A stretch of DNA of 64,000 bases, from NCBI GenBank assembly GCA_902779355.1, contig CACZBF010000012.1, positions 1-64,000 on the forward strand, given 5' to 3'. Each line of letters starts with the position of its first letter. The stretch's first letter is position 1. A program made the translations under genes and the position numbers. The notes under the pieces are model-generated. The model saw only the letters and a list, made by a program, of their open reading frames with translations, was not told the origin of the DNA and searched no databases. Positions 45,998 through 54,438 of the stretch are shown in pieces. The stretch comes from an uncultured Lachnospiraceae bacterium (GTDB lineage Bacteria; Bacillota; Clostridia; Lachnospirales; Lachnospiraceae).

Positions 45998-48900
45998 TTA
46001 TTTGTAAAGTTCTACCAACCGCTCGAGATGCGTGAAACGTGCCTTTGCAGCCTCTTCGGACTCCTTGAACAACCGCTCCGCTCTCTCCGGGAACGGTTTG
46101 ATGAGACGCGTGTAACGAGCCTCGTTGTTCAGGAAATCCTGATATGTGCCGTCGCCCGGTTTGCTGGTCAGCGTAAACGGATTCTTGCCTTCCGCCTTCA
46201 GCGCCGGGTTGAAGCTGAACAAATTCCAGTAGCCTGCAGCAACTGCTTTCTTCATCTCGTCCTGGCAGTGGTTCATGCCGCCCTTTGCGATGCCGTGGAG
46301 CTCGCAGGGAGCATAACCGATGATAAGCGACGGTCCCGGATAAGCTTCCGCTTCCGCAAGCACCTTCACTGCCTGAGCCGGATTTGCGCCGAGCGCGATC
46401 TGTGCCACATATACATAACCGTAGCTCATCGCGATCTCAGCCAGAGACTTCTTGCCGATCTCTTTGCCGGCTGCCGCGAACTGGCAAACCTCACCGATGT
46501 TACTTGCCTTACTTGCCTGGCCGCCGGTGTTGGAGTACATCTCGGTATCGAATACCATGACGTTGACATCCTCGCCTGCCGCAAGCACATGATCCAAACC
46601 GCCGAAGCCGATGTCATATGCCCAGCCGTCACCGCCGAAGATCCAGATGGACTTCTTCGGAAGGTAATCCTTCTTCGCCAGAACAGCTTTGCTCTTCTCA
46701 CAGCCTGCTGCTGCAGCCTTTTCAAGCTCCGCAACAAGTGCTGTCGCCGCATCGCCGTTCTCTCTGGTCTTGTCCTTCGTCTCGATGAACTTGTCGAAGG
46801 CTGCCTTGAACTCTGCCGATGCCTTATCGGAAGCTGCGATCTCCTTCAGGATCTCGATCAGCTGGTCACGAAGCACCTTCTGTCCGAGATACATACCGAA
46901 GCCGTGCTCCGCGTTGTCCTCGAACAGGGAGTTTGACCATGCCGGTCCCTTCAGGCTGTCCTTATTCACCGTGAACGGCGAGGTTGCTGCCGGGCCGCCC
47001 CAGATCGAGGAGCATCCGGTTGCGTTGCTGATATACATATGCTCACCGAAGAGCTGTGTGATCAGGCGTGCATAAGAGGTCTCCGCACAGCCTGCGCAGC
47101 TGCCCGAGAACTCAAGCAGCGGCTGGTTGAACTGGGAGCCCTTCACCGTTGTATCTGCAAAAGAGGTATCTTTCTTGCCAACGTTTGCAACCAGATAATC
47201 GAATACCGGCTGCTGATCCAGCTGGCTCTCCTGCGGCTTCATCTCGATCGCGCCAACCGGGCAGACCGTGATACATTCTCCGCAGCCCATGCAGTCAAGC
47301 GGCGTTACACTCATCGTGAACTTGTAATCGCCCGGCTTCGGCTTCATGTCCGCAAGCTTGATGTTGGAAGGAGCTGCCTTCTGCTCATCCTCGGAAAGCA
47401 GGAACGGACGGATCGTCGCATGGGAACATACGAACGCACAGGTGTTACACTGGATACATTTCTCTGCATTCCACTCCGGAACGGTGACTGCCGTACCGCG
47501 CTTCTCATAAGCAGATGCGCCGGTCTCGAACTGTCCATCCGCATTGTCCTTGAATGCGGAAACCGGAAGGGAATCGCCATCCATCAGGCCCACCGGATCT
47601 AAGATGTCGTTGACCATCTTGACCGTTGCGGGACGTCCGGTACGTGCCGGCTTCGGAGCATCCGCTGCCGGATTCTTCCAGCTGTCCGGAACTTCTACTT
47701 TATGAACGGCATCCACACCTGCGTCGATTGCCTTGTAGTTCATCTCAACAACAGCGTCACCCTTCTTGCTGTAGGATTTCTTCGCTGCCTGCTTCATGTA
47801 ATCTACTGCCTCATCGATCGGCATCACGTTCGCAAGCTTGAAGAATGCAGACTGCAGGATCGTGTTGGTACGCTTGCCCATTCCGATCTCGATTGCCTTG
47901 TCGATTGCGTTGATCGTATAAAGCTGAATGTTGTTCTCTGCGATGTACTTCTTGGAAGCAGCAGGCATATGCTCGTCGAGCTCTGCATCGGTCCACTGGC
48001 AGTTGATCATGAAGATTCCGCCCGGCTTCACATCCTGTACCATCTTGTAGCCCTTGATCACGTAGGAAGGATTGTGGCATGCCACGAAATCCGCCTGGTT
48101 GATGTAGTAGGGGCTGCGGATCGGCTTGTCGCCGAAACGAAGGTGGCTGATCGTGATACCACCGGTCTTCTTGGAGTCATACTGGAAGTATGCCTGAATG
48201 TACTTGTCGGTATGGTCGCCGATGATCTTCGTGGAGTTCTTGTTTGCACCAACGGTACCGTCGCCGCCGAGACCCCAGAACTTGCACTCTACGGTGCCAG
48301 GTGTGGAAGTGATCGGCGCCGGCTTCTTCTCCGGCAGGGAAAGGTTCGTGACATCGTCCACGATACCGATCGTGAAACGCTCTTTCGGCGCATCCTTCTG
48401 CAGCTCGGTGTAAATTGCGAATACGGATGATGGCGGGGTGTCCTTGGAACCGAGACCATAACGGCCGCCGGTCAGGATCACGTCGTTCATGCCTGCTTCG
48501 CGAAGCGTCGTTGCCACATCGAGATACAGCGGCTCGCCGAGAGATCCCGGCTCTTTCGTACGATCCAGGACCGCGATCTTCTTAGCGGTCTTCGGGATCT
48601 TCTTAAGCAGTGCTTCGGAAACCCACGGACGATACAGACGGACTTTGATAAGACCAACCTTCTCGCCTGCTGCGGTCAGGTAATCTACCACTTCTTCTGC
48701 CACTTCGCAGATGGAGCCCATTGCGATGATGACACGGTCTGCATCCGGTGCCCCGTAGTAATTGAACAGGTCATACTCGGTGCCGAGTTTCTCATTGACT
48801 TTCTTCATGTACTTCTCGACAACTGCCGGAAGTGCATCATAAGTCGAGTTGCAAGCCTCACGATGCTGGAAGAAGATGTCGCCGTTTTCATGGGAACCGC

Positions 48901-49546
48901 GCATCGTCGGATGCTCCGGATTCAGCGCATGTGCACGGAATGCCTCAACAGCGTCGAAATTGGTCATCTCTTTCAGATCTTCATAATCCCAGATTTCGAT
49001 CTTCTGGATCTCATGGGAGGTACGGAATCCGTCAAAGAAGTTGATGAACGGAACCTTGCCCTCAAGCGCTGCAAGATGCGCTACCGGAGAAAGATCCATA
49101 ACTTCCTGCGGGCTGTTCTCGCAGAGCATTGCAAAACCGGTCTGGCGGCATGCATATACGTCACTGTGATCACCAAAGATGTTCAGAGACTGGGTCGCTA
49201 CGGTACGAGCCGATACATGGAACACGCTCGGCAGCTGCTCTGCTGCGATCTTGTACATGTTCGGGATCATAAGAAGAAGTCCCTGAGATGCGGTAAACGT
49301 CGTCGTCAGAGCACCTGCTGCAAGGCTGCCGTGTACGGTACCTGCTGCACCGGCCTCAGACTGCATCTCTACAACCTTTACCGTGTTTCCGAAAATGTTT
49401 TTGCGTCCGTTTGCAGACTCGATGTCTACCCAGTCTGCCATCGGGCTGGACGGTGTGATCGGGTAGATACCCGCTACTTCGGTAAACGCATAAGCTACAT
49501 GCGCTGCCGCGGTGTTGCCGTCCATAGAAAGTTTGTTTCTAGGCAT
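45998..49546 (-). CDS. nifJ: Pyruvate:ferredoxin oxidoreductase
   Basis: Makes acetyl-CoA and reduced ferredoxin from pyruvate, the main step of energy metabolism in anaerobes. The 1182-residue single-chain form has the N-terminal pyruvate-binding domain (AYAFTEVAGIYPITPSSPM), the gamma domain, the ferredoxin domain with two 4Fe-4S motifs (CIQCNTCAFVCSHA near 693 and CMGCGECITVCPVGAIE near 747), and the thiamine diphosphate domain with GDGWAYDIGFGG. A strong promoter lies upstream and a terminator behind it, so it is monocistronic. Confidence 0.97.
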   Translation of the reverse strand: MPRNKLSMDGNTAAAHVAYAFTEVAGIYPITPSSPMADWVDIESANGRKNIFGNTVKVVEMQSEAGAAGTVHGSLAAGALTTTFTASQGLLLMIPNMYKIAAEQLPSVFHVSARTVATQSLNIFGDHSDVYACRQTGFAMLCENSPQEVMDLSPVAHLAALEGKVPFINFFDGFRTSHEIQKIEIWDYEDLKEMTNFDAVEAFRAHALNPEHPTMRGSHENGDIFFQHREACNSTYDALPAVVEKYMKKVNEKLGTEYDLFNYYGAPDADRVIIAMGSICEVAEEVVDYLTAAGEKVGLIKVRLYRPWVSEALLKKIPKTAKKIAVLDRTKEPGSLGEPLYLDVATTLREAGMNDVILTGGRYGLGSKDTPPSSVFAIYTELQKDAPKERFTIGIVDDVTNLSLPEKKPAPITSTPGTVECKFWGLGGDGTVGANKNSTKIIGDHTDKYIQAYFQYDSKKTGGITISHLRFGDKPIRSPYYINQADFVACHNPSYVIKGYKMVQDVKPGGIFMINCQWTDAELDEHMPAASKKYIAENNIQLYTINAIDKAIEIGMGKRTNTILQSAFFKLANVMPIDEAVDYMKQAAKKSYSKKGDAVVEMNYKAIDAGVDAVHKVEVPDSWKNPAADAPKPARTGRPATVKMVNDILDPVGLMDGDSLPVSAFKDNADGQFETGASAYEKRGTAVTVPEWNAEKCIQCNTCAFVCSHATIRPFLLSEDEQKAAPSNIKLADMKPKPGDYKFTMSVTPLDCMGCGECITVCPVGAIEMKPQESQLDQQPVFDYLVANVGKKDTSFADTTVKGSQFNQPLLEFSGSCAGCAETSYARLITQLFGEHMYISNATGCSSIWGGPAATSPFTVNKDSLKGPAWSNSLFEDNAEHGFGMYLGQKVLRDQLIEILKEIAASDKASAEFKAAFDKFIETKDKTRENGDAATALVAELEKAAAAGCEKSKAVLAKKDYLPKKSIWIFGGDGWAYDIGFGGLDHVLAAGEDVNVMVFDTEMYSNTGGQASKASNIGEVCQFAAAGKEIGKKSLAEIAMSYGYVYVAQIALGANPAQAVKVLAEAEAYPGPSLIIGYAPCELHGIAKGGMNHCQDEMKKAVAAGYWNLFSFNPALKAEGKNPFTLTSKPGDGTYQDFLNNEARYTRLIKPFPERAERLFKESEEAAKARFTHLERLVELYK

Positions 49547-49601
49547 ATCTCTTCCTCCTAATTTTTATTTGCAGTCCCCCCGGAACATACCCCCGTTCAG
49601 A

Positions 49602-49617
49602 CTAACGATATCGCTAG
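49602..49617. promoter_or_regulatory. Palindrome at the nifJ transcription start, candidate operator
   Basis: CTAACGATATCGCTAG is a 16-base palindrome with one mismatched pair. It begins 3 bases beyond the -10 box, so it would cover the start of transcription, a classic repressor position. I do not recognise the regulator. Confidence 0.5.
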
Positions 49618-49619
49618 AT

Positions 49620-49648
49620 ATTATACCATTTTTTTCGGGGTCTGTAAA
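49620..49648 (-). promoter_or_regulatory. Strong promoter of nifJ
   Basis: On the minus strand TTTACA (49643-49648), 17 bases, then perfect TATAAT (49620-49625). About 75 bases before the nifJ ATG. Confidence 0.8.
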
Positions 49649-49688
49649 TGTCCCATTTCCCCCCTGAACTCTTTTTTCAGCGGGAATT

Positions 49689-49958
49689 TTATCCAATCTT
49701 CCCTTTGACCTCTTCCAGCTCATCCAGTTCCTTTAAGGTGTCCGGATGGTTTTCTCCCAGGATCTCCTTCCGGTTCTCGTAGAGTTTTTCTCTGATCACC
49801 AAAGATTGTTCGTAGCCGCCGAATTGGCTGTAAAGCTCTGCCACTTGCTTTAAGCGCTCAAACAGCACCGGATCATCATTTCCTTGTAACGCCTTGAGTC
49901 CTTTTGCAACCAGATCGTTCCGCAGCTGTACTTCCTGTCCGTTCTTCGTTGTCTTCAT
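49689..49958 (-). CDS. Small TPR-like protein (89 aa)
   Basis: A kinesin-light-chain-like TPR pair is seen in LYSQFGGYEQSLVIREKLYE and EILGENHPDTLKELDELE. Such repeats bind proteins; 89 residues leave room for just one or two of them, so it may be an adaptor or a shortened copy. It lies downstream of the STAS-kinase-like gene on the same strand. Confidence 0.65.
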   Translation of the reverse strand: MKTTKNGQEVQLRNDLVAKGLKALQGNDDPVLFERLKQVAELYSQFGGYEQSLVIREKLYENRKEILGENHPDTLKELDELEEVKGKIG

Positions 49959-50028
49959 AGTGCTTCCTCCCTATCTTTTCTGTAGTCTCCGTTCTGACGA
50001 ACGGGAGCGCTTGCTTTGATGCCGTCCA

Positions 50029-51054
50029 TCACTCCCACCACGGCTTGATCGTATGGTCCAGCGCCGTCTCTGCGATGGCGCGCTCCTCAGGATCCATCAA
50101 TTCCGCATAGCGGGCGAAAAACTTCGTCCAGAAGGTGCCGTGCCCCTCTGCATACATGGCAGAAGCCGCAGCCTGCAGGTCAAGGAGTGCATCTCCCCGC
50201 CCGCAGCGGGACAGATCAAGGAGCACCAGCCCCTCATCGTCCAGCATGATGTTCCCGAGCCGAAGATTCCCATATACAAAAGTATCTCCCCCGGAGTGTT
50301 CCCTTGCCATCTCCGTCAGTTTTTTCTGCTGACCCTCGGGAATGCTGCTGTTTTCTTCCAATTCGGAAAGCATCCGCTCTGCCGCATCCGGCAGAACCCT
50401 CTCCCCGATCACATAATGATGCAGCGTGTGCATAAGGTCTGCCAACATCTCGATCTCTTCCTGCATACGATCGGGACGTATCTGCCAAAGCTCCGCCAAT
50501 GTCTTGCCGTAAGGATATTCATAGATGATCCCCGTCTTTTCTCCGCAGGAAACGATCTCGTATGCGGGGATCGCAGGAACACCGTATGACCGTACATAAT
50601 CGGTCAGCTCACATTTCTGCTGCACCTCTTCAAGAGAAACATCGGCGTGAAAAATTTTGACTGCCTGATCCTCCTCCCATCGATAAAAATCGCCATCCGG
50701 TTCTTTCCGGATAAGAAGATCCGTAGATGGGATATCTATCGTACGGATACGGCGTTCCACAGAAATAATTTCCGTAACACCTGTCAGTGCAAGCGTGTCA
50801 TAGATATCCTGAGAAACATGCACAATCCTCATATCCCTGCAGACCTTGCTAAGGCCCACCAGGACTCGAATTCCCGCGCTGGAAATGTAGCTGAGTCTTT
50901 CCGCGTCGATCAAGATGGTCACATTTTCCCGCCCTTCCAAGGCCTTCGAAAACTTTTCTTCCAGTTCCTGTCTCGATGATGCGTCAACACGCTCTGCAAA
51001 CAAAGCATACAGTACATGATCTTTTTCTTCCCAACGAATCTCTGTTTCTTCCAC
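50029..51054 (-). CDS. STAS domain fused to a phosphotransferase-fold kinase domain, kinase probably inactive
   Basis: A 341-residue protein. Residues ~5-108 are a STAS domain with the phosphorylatable-serine region LSYISSAGIRVLVG, as in anti-sigma factor antagonists. Residues ~120-335 have the fold of aminoglycoside phosphotransferases. Where those have HGDxHxxN, this one reads YGNLRLGN (261-268): the catalytic aspartate is asparagine; the metal site reads LLDLSRCG. I infer a pseudokinase that senses a ligand or protein. It is divergent from an HD-kinase with an intact motif. SpoIIE-type phosphatases that could act on STAS serines are encoded 3-10 kb away. Confidence 0.78.
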   Translation of the reverse strand: MEETEIRWEEKDHVLYALFAERVDASSRQELEEKFSKALEGRENVTILIDAERLSYISSAGIRVLVGLSKVCRDMRIVHVSQDIYDTLALTGVTEIISVERRIRTIDIPSTDLLIRKEPDGDFYRWEEDQAVKIFHADVSLEEVQQKCELTDYVRSYGVPAIPAYEIVSCGEKTGIIYEYPYGKTLAELWQIRPDRMQEEIEMLADLMHTLHHYVIGERVLPDAAERMLSELEENSSIPEGQQKKLTEMAREHSGGDTFVYGNLRLGNIMLDDEGLVLLDLSRCGRGDALLDLQAAASAMYAEGHGTFWTKFFARYAELMDPEERAIAETALDHTIKPWWE

Positions 51055-51134
51055 GACTTGGATCTCCTTTCACGGTTTTTCTTTTTCTATGTGATGATAA
51101 AAACATTCTGGTTTTAAATCGGCAACGGACATGG

Positions 51135-51140
51135 TATACT
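51135..51140 (+). promoter_or_regulatory. Extended -10 promoter of the HD-kinase gene
   Basis: TGG-TATACT, an extended -10, with a poor -35, about 70 bases before the start. It lies in the divergent gap with the STAS-kinase gene, so both may share control. Confidence 0.45.
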
Positions 51141-51210
51141 GTTTCAAGAATTTTCTCATTTATCATAAGCAAAAAGCCGGCAGTCACACTGATCCAATAC
51201 GGAGAACTCT

Positions 51211-52680
51211 ATGAATATCCTGGAAGAGGCAATTATCTACGCGACTACCCTTCATGAGGGCAATGTCAGAAAACTGAAAAACACACCCTATATCCTGCAT
51301 CCTCTTGAGGTTGCACAGATCATCGCCACGATGACAGATGACCAGGAGATCATGGCCGCAGGCGTTCTCCATGATGTGGTAGAGGATACCGACACCACGC
51401 TTGACACCATCCGCGAGAAATTCGGTGATCGGGTTGCAGCGCTGGTGGCATCCGAAACAGAGAACAAATATCCCGGAGAGGACAAAGCATTCACCTGGAA
51501 GCGGCGCAAGGAGGAATCCCTTCTCGTCCTGAAAAACAGCAAAGATATCGGCGTAAAAATGCTTTGGCTTTCCGACAAGCTGTCCAATATTCGTTCCCTC
51601 TCCCGCCTCTACGACGAGCGGGGCAAAGCCCTCTGGAGCTCTTTCAACCAAAACGACCCCATGATGCAGCGATGGTATTACATGACCGTTGCACAATACG
51701 TCGAATATGACCTGAACCGGACCGGCGCATACAAGGAATTCATCAAACAGATCAACCACCTTTGGCCGGGCACTTTTGATACGGAAAAAACCAGATATCG
51801 AAAATACCGGGAAGTTTCCGTAGAAGGGTGTTCTGTCATCGGACACGGCGCAAAAGGAGACGTGTACCGGTATGATGACGAACTGATCATCAAGGTTTAT
51901 AATGAAAACAACACCTACACGGATGTGGAGCGTGAGGTCATGCTTGCCAGAAAAGCATTCGTGCTCGGTCTGCCGACCGCTGTCACTTTCGGGATCGTTG
52001 CTGTCGGCAATCGCTATGGCGCCATGTACGAGCTGATCGATTCTTCCAGTGTATCTGATCTGATCGCTTCCGATCCCGATCAGACGGAACATTGCGCAAA
52101 GATCATGTCGGATGTGGCGCATGCCATTCATAGCACCGAAACCGACGAAAACTGTTTCCCGGATGCCTCTCAAATGATGAAAACCTGGGTCTCGGAAGGG
52201 ATCGGTTATCTCGACGAAGCCCTCGCTGCGAAAATCCGGACACTCATTGATGCACTTCCACCCACAAAGCACATGGTCCACGGGGATTTCCATACCGGAA
52301 ATGTCCTGATGGACGGATCGGACCCGGTTCTAATCGATCTGGACTGCCTCTCCGTCGGGCATCCTGTGTTTGACCTTTCCATCCTCTATTTGAGCTATGT
52401 GGCGATCGGAGAAGAAGAGCCGGACAAAGTCAGGCAGTTTATGGGCTTCTCCTACGATACCGCAGTTTCCTTCTTTGACTGCTTTATGAAGGAATACTTT
52501 CATGGCCAAACAGATGATACGATCCGGGAAGCCACGGATAAGGCCGCCCTCCTCTGCTATGCGCGGCTGATCCGTAAATACCGAAAGAGAGTCGATCTGC
52601 CTCAGAAAGAAGAACGGATACAGCGGCTTTTGGCAAAGGAACGCGAGCTTGTCCTTCGGGTGAACAGCCTGGAATTATAA
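51211..52680 (+). CDS. SpoT-like HD hydrolase domain fused to a phosphotransferase-type kinase domain
   Basis: A 489-residue cytoplasmic protein. The HD part (~1-190) has all metal-binding marks: H30, HD at 54-55, ED at 58-59 and D122 in LSDKLSN, the order of RelA/SpoT and MESH1 hydrolases. The kinase part has a glycine loop GHGAKGDVY (211-219), lysine K228, catalytic HGDFHTGN (357-364, D359) and IDLD (375-378), all intact. The pairing suggests removal of a pyrophosphate or nucleotide group plus phosphate transfer to a small molecule or protein. It converges tail to tail with the DUF4956 gene, overlapping by 6 bases. Confidence 0.82.
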   Translation: MNILEEAIIYATTLHEGNVRKLKNTPYILHPLEVAQIIATMTDDQEIMAAGVLHDVVEDTDTTLDTIREKFGDRVAALVASETENKYPGEDKAFTWKRRKEESLLVLKNSKDIGVKMLWLSDKLSNIRSLSRLYDERGKALWSSFNQNDPMMQRWYYMTVAQYVEYDLNRTGAYKEFIKQINHLWPGTFDTEKTRYRKYREVSVEGCSVIGHGAKGDVYRYDDELIIKVYNENNTYTDVEREVMLARKAFVLGLPTAVTFGIVAVGNRYGAMYELIDSSSVSDLIASDPDQTEHCAKIMSDVAHAIHSTETDENCFPDASQMMKTWVSEGIGYLDEALAAKIRTLIDALPPTKHMVHGDFHTGNVLMDGSDPVLIDLDCLSVGHPVFDLSILYLSYVAIGEEEPDKVRQFMGFSYDTAVSFFDCFMKEYFHGQTDDTIREATDKAALLCYARLIRKYRKRVDLPQKEERIQRLLAKERELVLRVNSLEL

Positions 52681-53376
52681 CTGGCTGATCCTCTTTTTAT
52701 CCGGAACACTCAGATCAAACACCATCTTCAGTTCCACGAGTTTATTGATCAGTTCACGTTCCGCTTCCAGTGATTTCAGGGTGACCCTGTACTTATACTG
52801 CAGCGTTTTTTTCTGGCGATCCTTTGAAAACGCATACCTGGTTCCGATCAGCGTTTTTGCCTCAACGAAGCTGTCAATGGTTGCTTCCACGCTTTCCATG
52901 CCGCCGACCTTCTCAATGGGCTCTACGGTCAGGAACCGTACAAATTTGTATTCTTTTTTCGTTTTCCAGATACTCGCCTTGCAGTAAAGGAAGAATACCA
53001 CATAGATCACAGCCGAAGAAATAAGTGCGATCATAAGGAAGCCGCTGCCACAGGCGATCCCCACGCCGATGCTGATGAACAGCGCCACGATCTCCTTTGC
53101 GGTTCCGGCAACAGACTTGAATTTGATCAATGCAAACGCACCTGCTACTGCAAGACCTGCGCCGAAGTTCTTCGAAATGAGCAGCAGGATCACACAGGTA
53201 ACGGGCGGGATCAAAGCAAGCGTGATCACAAAGCCCTTGGTGGCGGATGTGGATGTGAAATAGTAGATATTTCCGAGTACCGCTCCGAGTATGAATGCCA
53301 GCAGCACACTGAGCAGCACCCCTTGAATGCTGATCGTTGCTGTAGCGCCGAACACACTTGACATGATAGAATTCAT
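52675..53376 (-). CDS. DUF4956 membrane protein
   Basis: A 233-residue protein with about four membrane helices in the first 130 residues (VLLSVLLAFILGAVLGNIYY, ALIPPVTCVILLLISKNFG, IVALFISIGVGIACG, FLMIALISSAVIYVVFFLYC) and a cytoplasmic C-terminal domain. DUF4956 genes often lie beside polyphosphate polymerase (VTC) and CotH genes; neither is present here. Its role is unknown. It is divergent from the metallo-hydrolase gene. Confidence 0.85.
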   Translation of the reverse strand: MNSIMSSVFGATATISIQGVLLSVLLAFILGAVLGNIYYFTSTSATKGFVITLALIPPVTCVILLLISKNFGAGLAVAGAFALIKFKSVAGTAKEIVALFISIGVGIACGSGFLMIALISSAVIYVVFFLYCKASIWKTKKEYKFVRFLTVEPIEKVGGMESVEATIDSFVEAKTLIGTRYAFSKDRQKKTLQYKYRVTLKSLEAERELINKLVELKMVFDLSVPDKKRISQL

Positions 53377-53468
53377 AACTACCTCCTGTTTTCTTGGTTT
53401 TTTATGATGACTACAATAGATTCCTTATCAATAATAGCATTCCTGAAAGGAAAAGGGTGGCAAAAATC

Positions 53469-54428
53469 ATGGATCAAAACAAAAAAAAGGATTACTCCAA
53501 ACTGGCCAACATCATTCTGCTTTGTCTTGTACTCGCGGCGATCGCAGGTTTTCTGGTTTTCTGGTTTCTTGCTCCTGCTTTCGAAGCCACAGAAGCCGCA
53601 GAAGAAGCGGAAGAAGATATTGTCGCCATCCTCAGTGGTGAAGAAGCCGCCGTTTCGGGTGACACCTCTACCGATCTTGTGGTCACAAACCTGGATGTCG
53701 GAAAAGCAGATTGTGCCATCCTGCAATATCAGGACACGACAGGCATCATTGATACCGGCACCGAAAAAGCGTATGATACCATCGATTCATTTCTGAGTGA
53801 CAATGCCATCGATTCCTTTGATTATATGATCCTGACACACTATGATCAGGACCACATCGGCAGCGCGGTAAAGCTCCTGCAAAAATATCCGACTGCTGCC
53901 ATCTACATCCCCGATTATGAAAGCGAAAAGCGCTATTATCCGGGTCTTATGGAAGAACTGGCGTCTCACGACAATGTCATTACCGTCAGCGGCGATCCGG
54001 TGAGTATTCAGTATGACGATCTGAATATCGAATTGTTCCCGGCTGAGGATCCCGCCCCTCTGCTTGCAAATGAAAGCAACCGTGACAACAACATGTCTCT
54101 CGTCAGCATGGTCGATTTCGGCGAGAACAAGCTCCTTTTCACCGGTGATATCGAGGCTGACCGCATCTCCCAGATCGTTGGCAGCGGAGAGGATCTCGAT
54201 GCCGACTGGATCAAAATCCCGCACCACGGCTCCTATGAAGAGGAACTCGATGCCCTGCTTGAAATGGTAACGCCCGAGGATTCCGTCATCAGTACCTCCT
54301 CCAAACAGAAGCCGGATAAAGCGCTCTTAAAAGAATTGAAGAAGCTCGGCATCAATTCCTACGACACCATGGACGGCAATGTTGTGACCATTTGCGATGG
54401 AACAAACCTTGTCGTGGAAGGGGAATGA
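53469..54428 (+). CDS. Membrane-anchored metallo-beta-lactamase-fold hydrolase (ComEC-like domain)
   Basis: From the ATG at 53469 the 319-residue protein has one N-terminal helix (~12-32), an acidic linker, then the hydrolase fold outside the membrane. The metal motif is LTHYDQDHIGSA (H-x-D-x-D-H, as in ComEC), then NKLLFTGDIEA and IPHHGSYEEE. It lacks the DNA-channel part of ComEC. Possible substrates are nucleic acids or phosphodiesters outside the cell. It converges with the phosphatase gene at 54439, leaving 10 bases. Confidence 0.83.
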   Translation: MDQNKKKDYSKLANIILLCLVLAAIAGFLVFWFLAPAFEATEAAEEAEEDIVAILSGEEAAVSGDTSTDLVVTNLDVGKADCAILQYQDTTGIIDTGTEKAYDTIDSFLSDNAIDSFDYMILTHYDQDHIGSAVKLLQKYPTAAIYIPDYESEKRYYPGLMEELASHDNVITVSGDPVSIQYDDLNIELFPAEDPAPLLANESNRDNNMSLVSMVDFGENKLLFTGDIEADRISQIVGSGEDLDADWIKIPHHGSYEEELDALLEMVTPEDSVISTSSKQKPDKALLKELKKLGINSYDTMDGNVVTICDGTNLVVEGE

Positions 54429-54438
54429 CCACGGAGTC

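Noticed and set aside
51184-52293. A 369-codon frame opposite the HD-kinase
   Set aside because: Covers the divergent promoter and the sense catalytic motifs; no family match.
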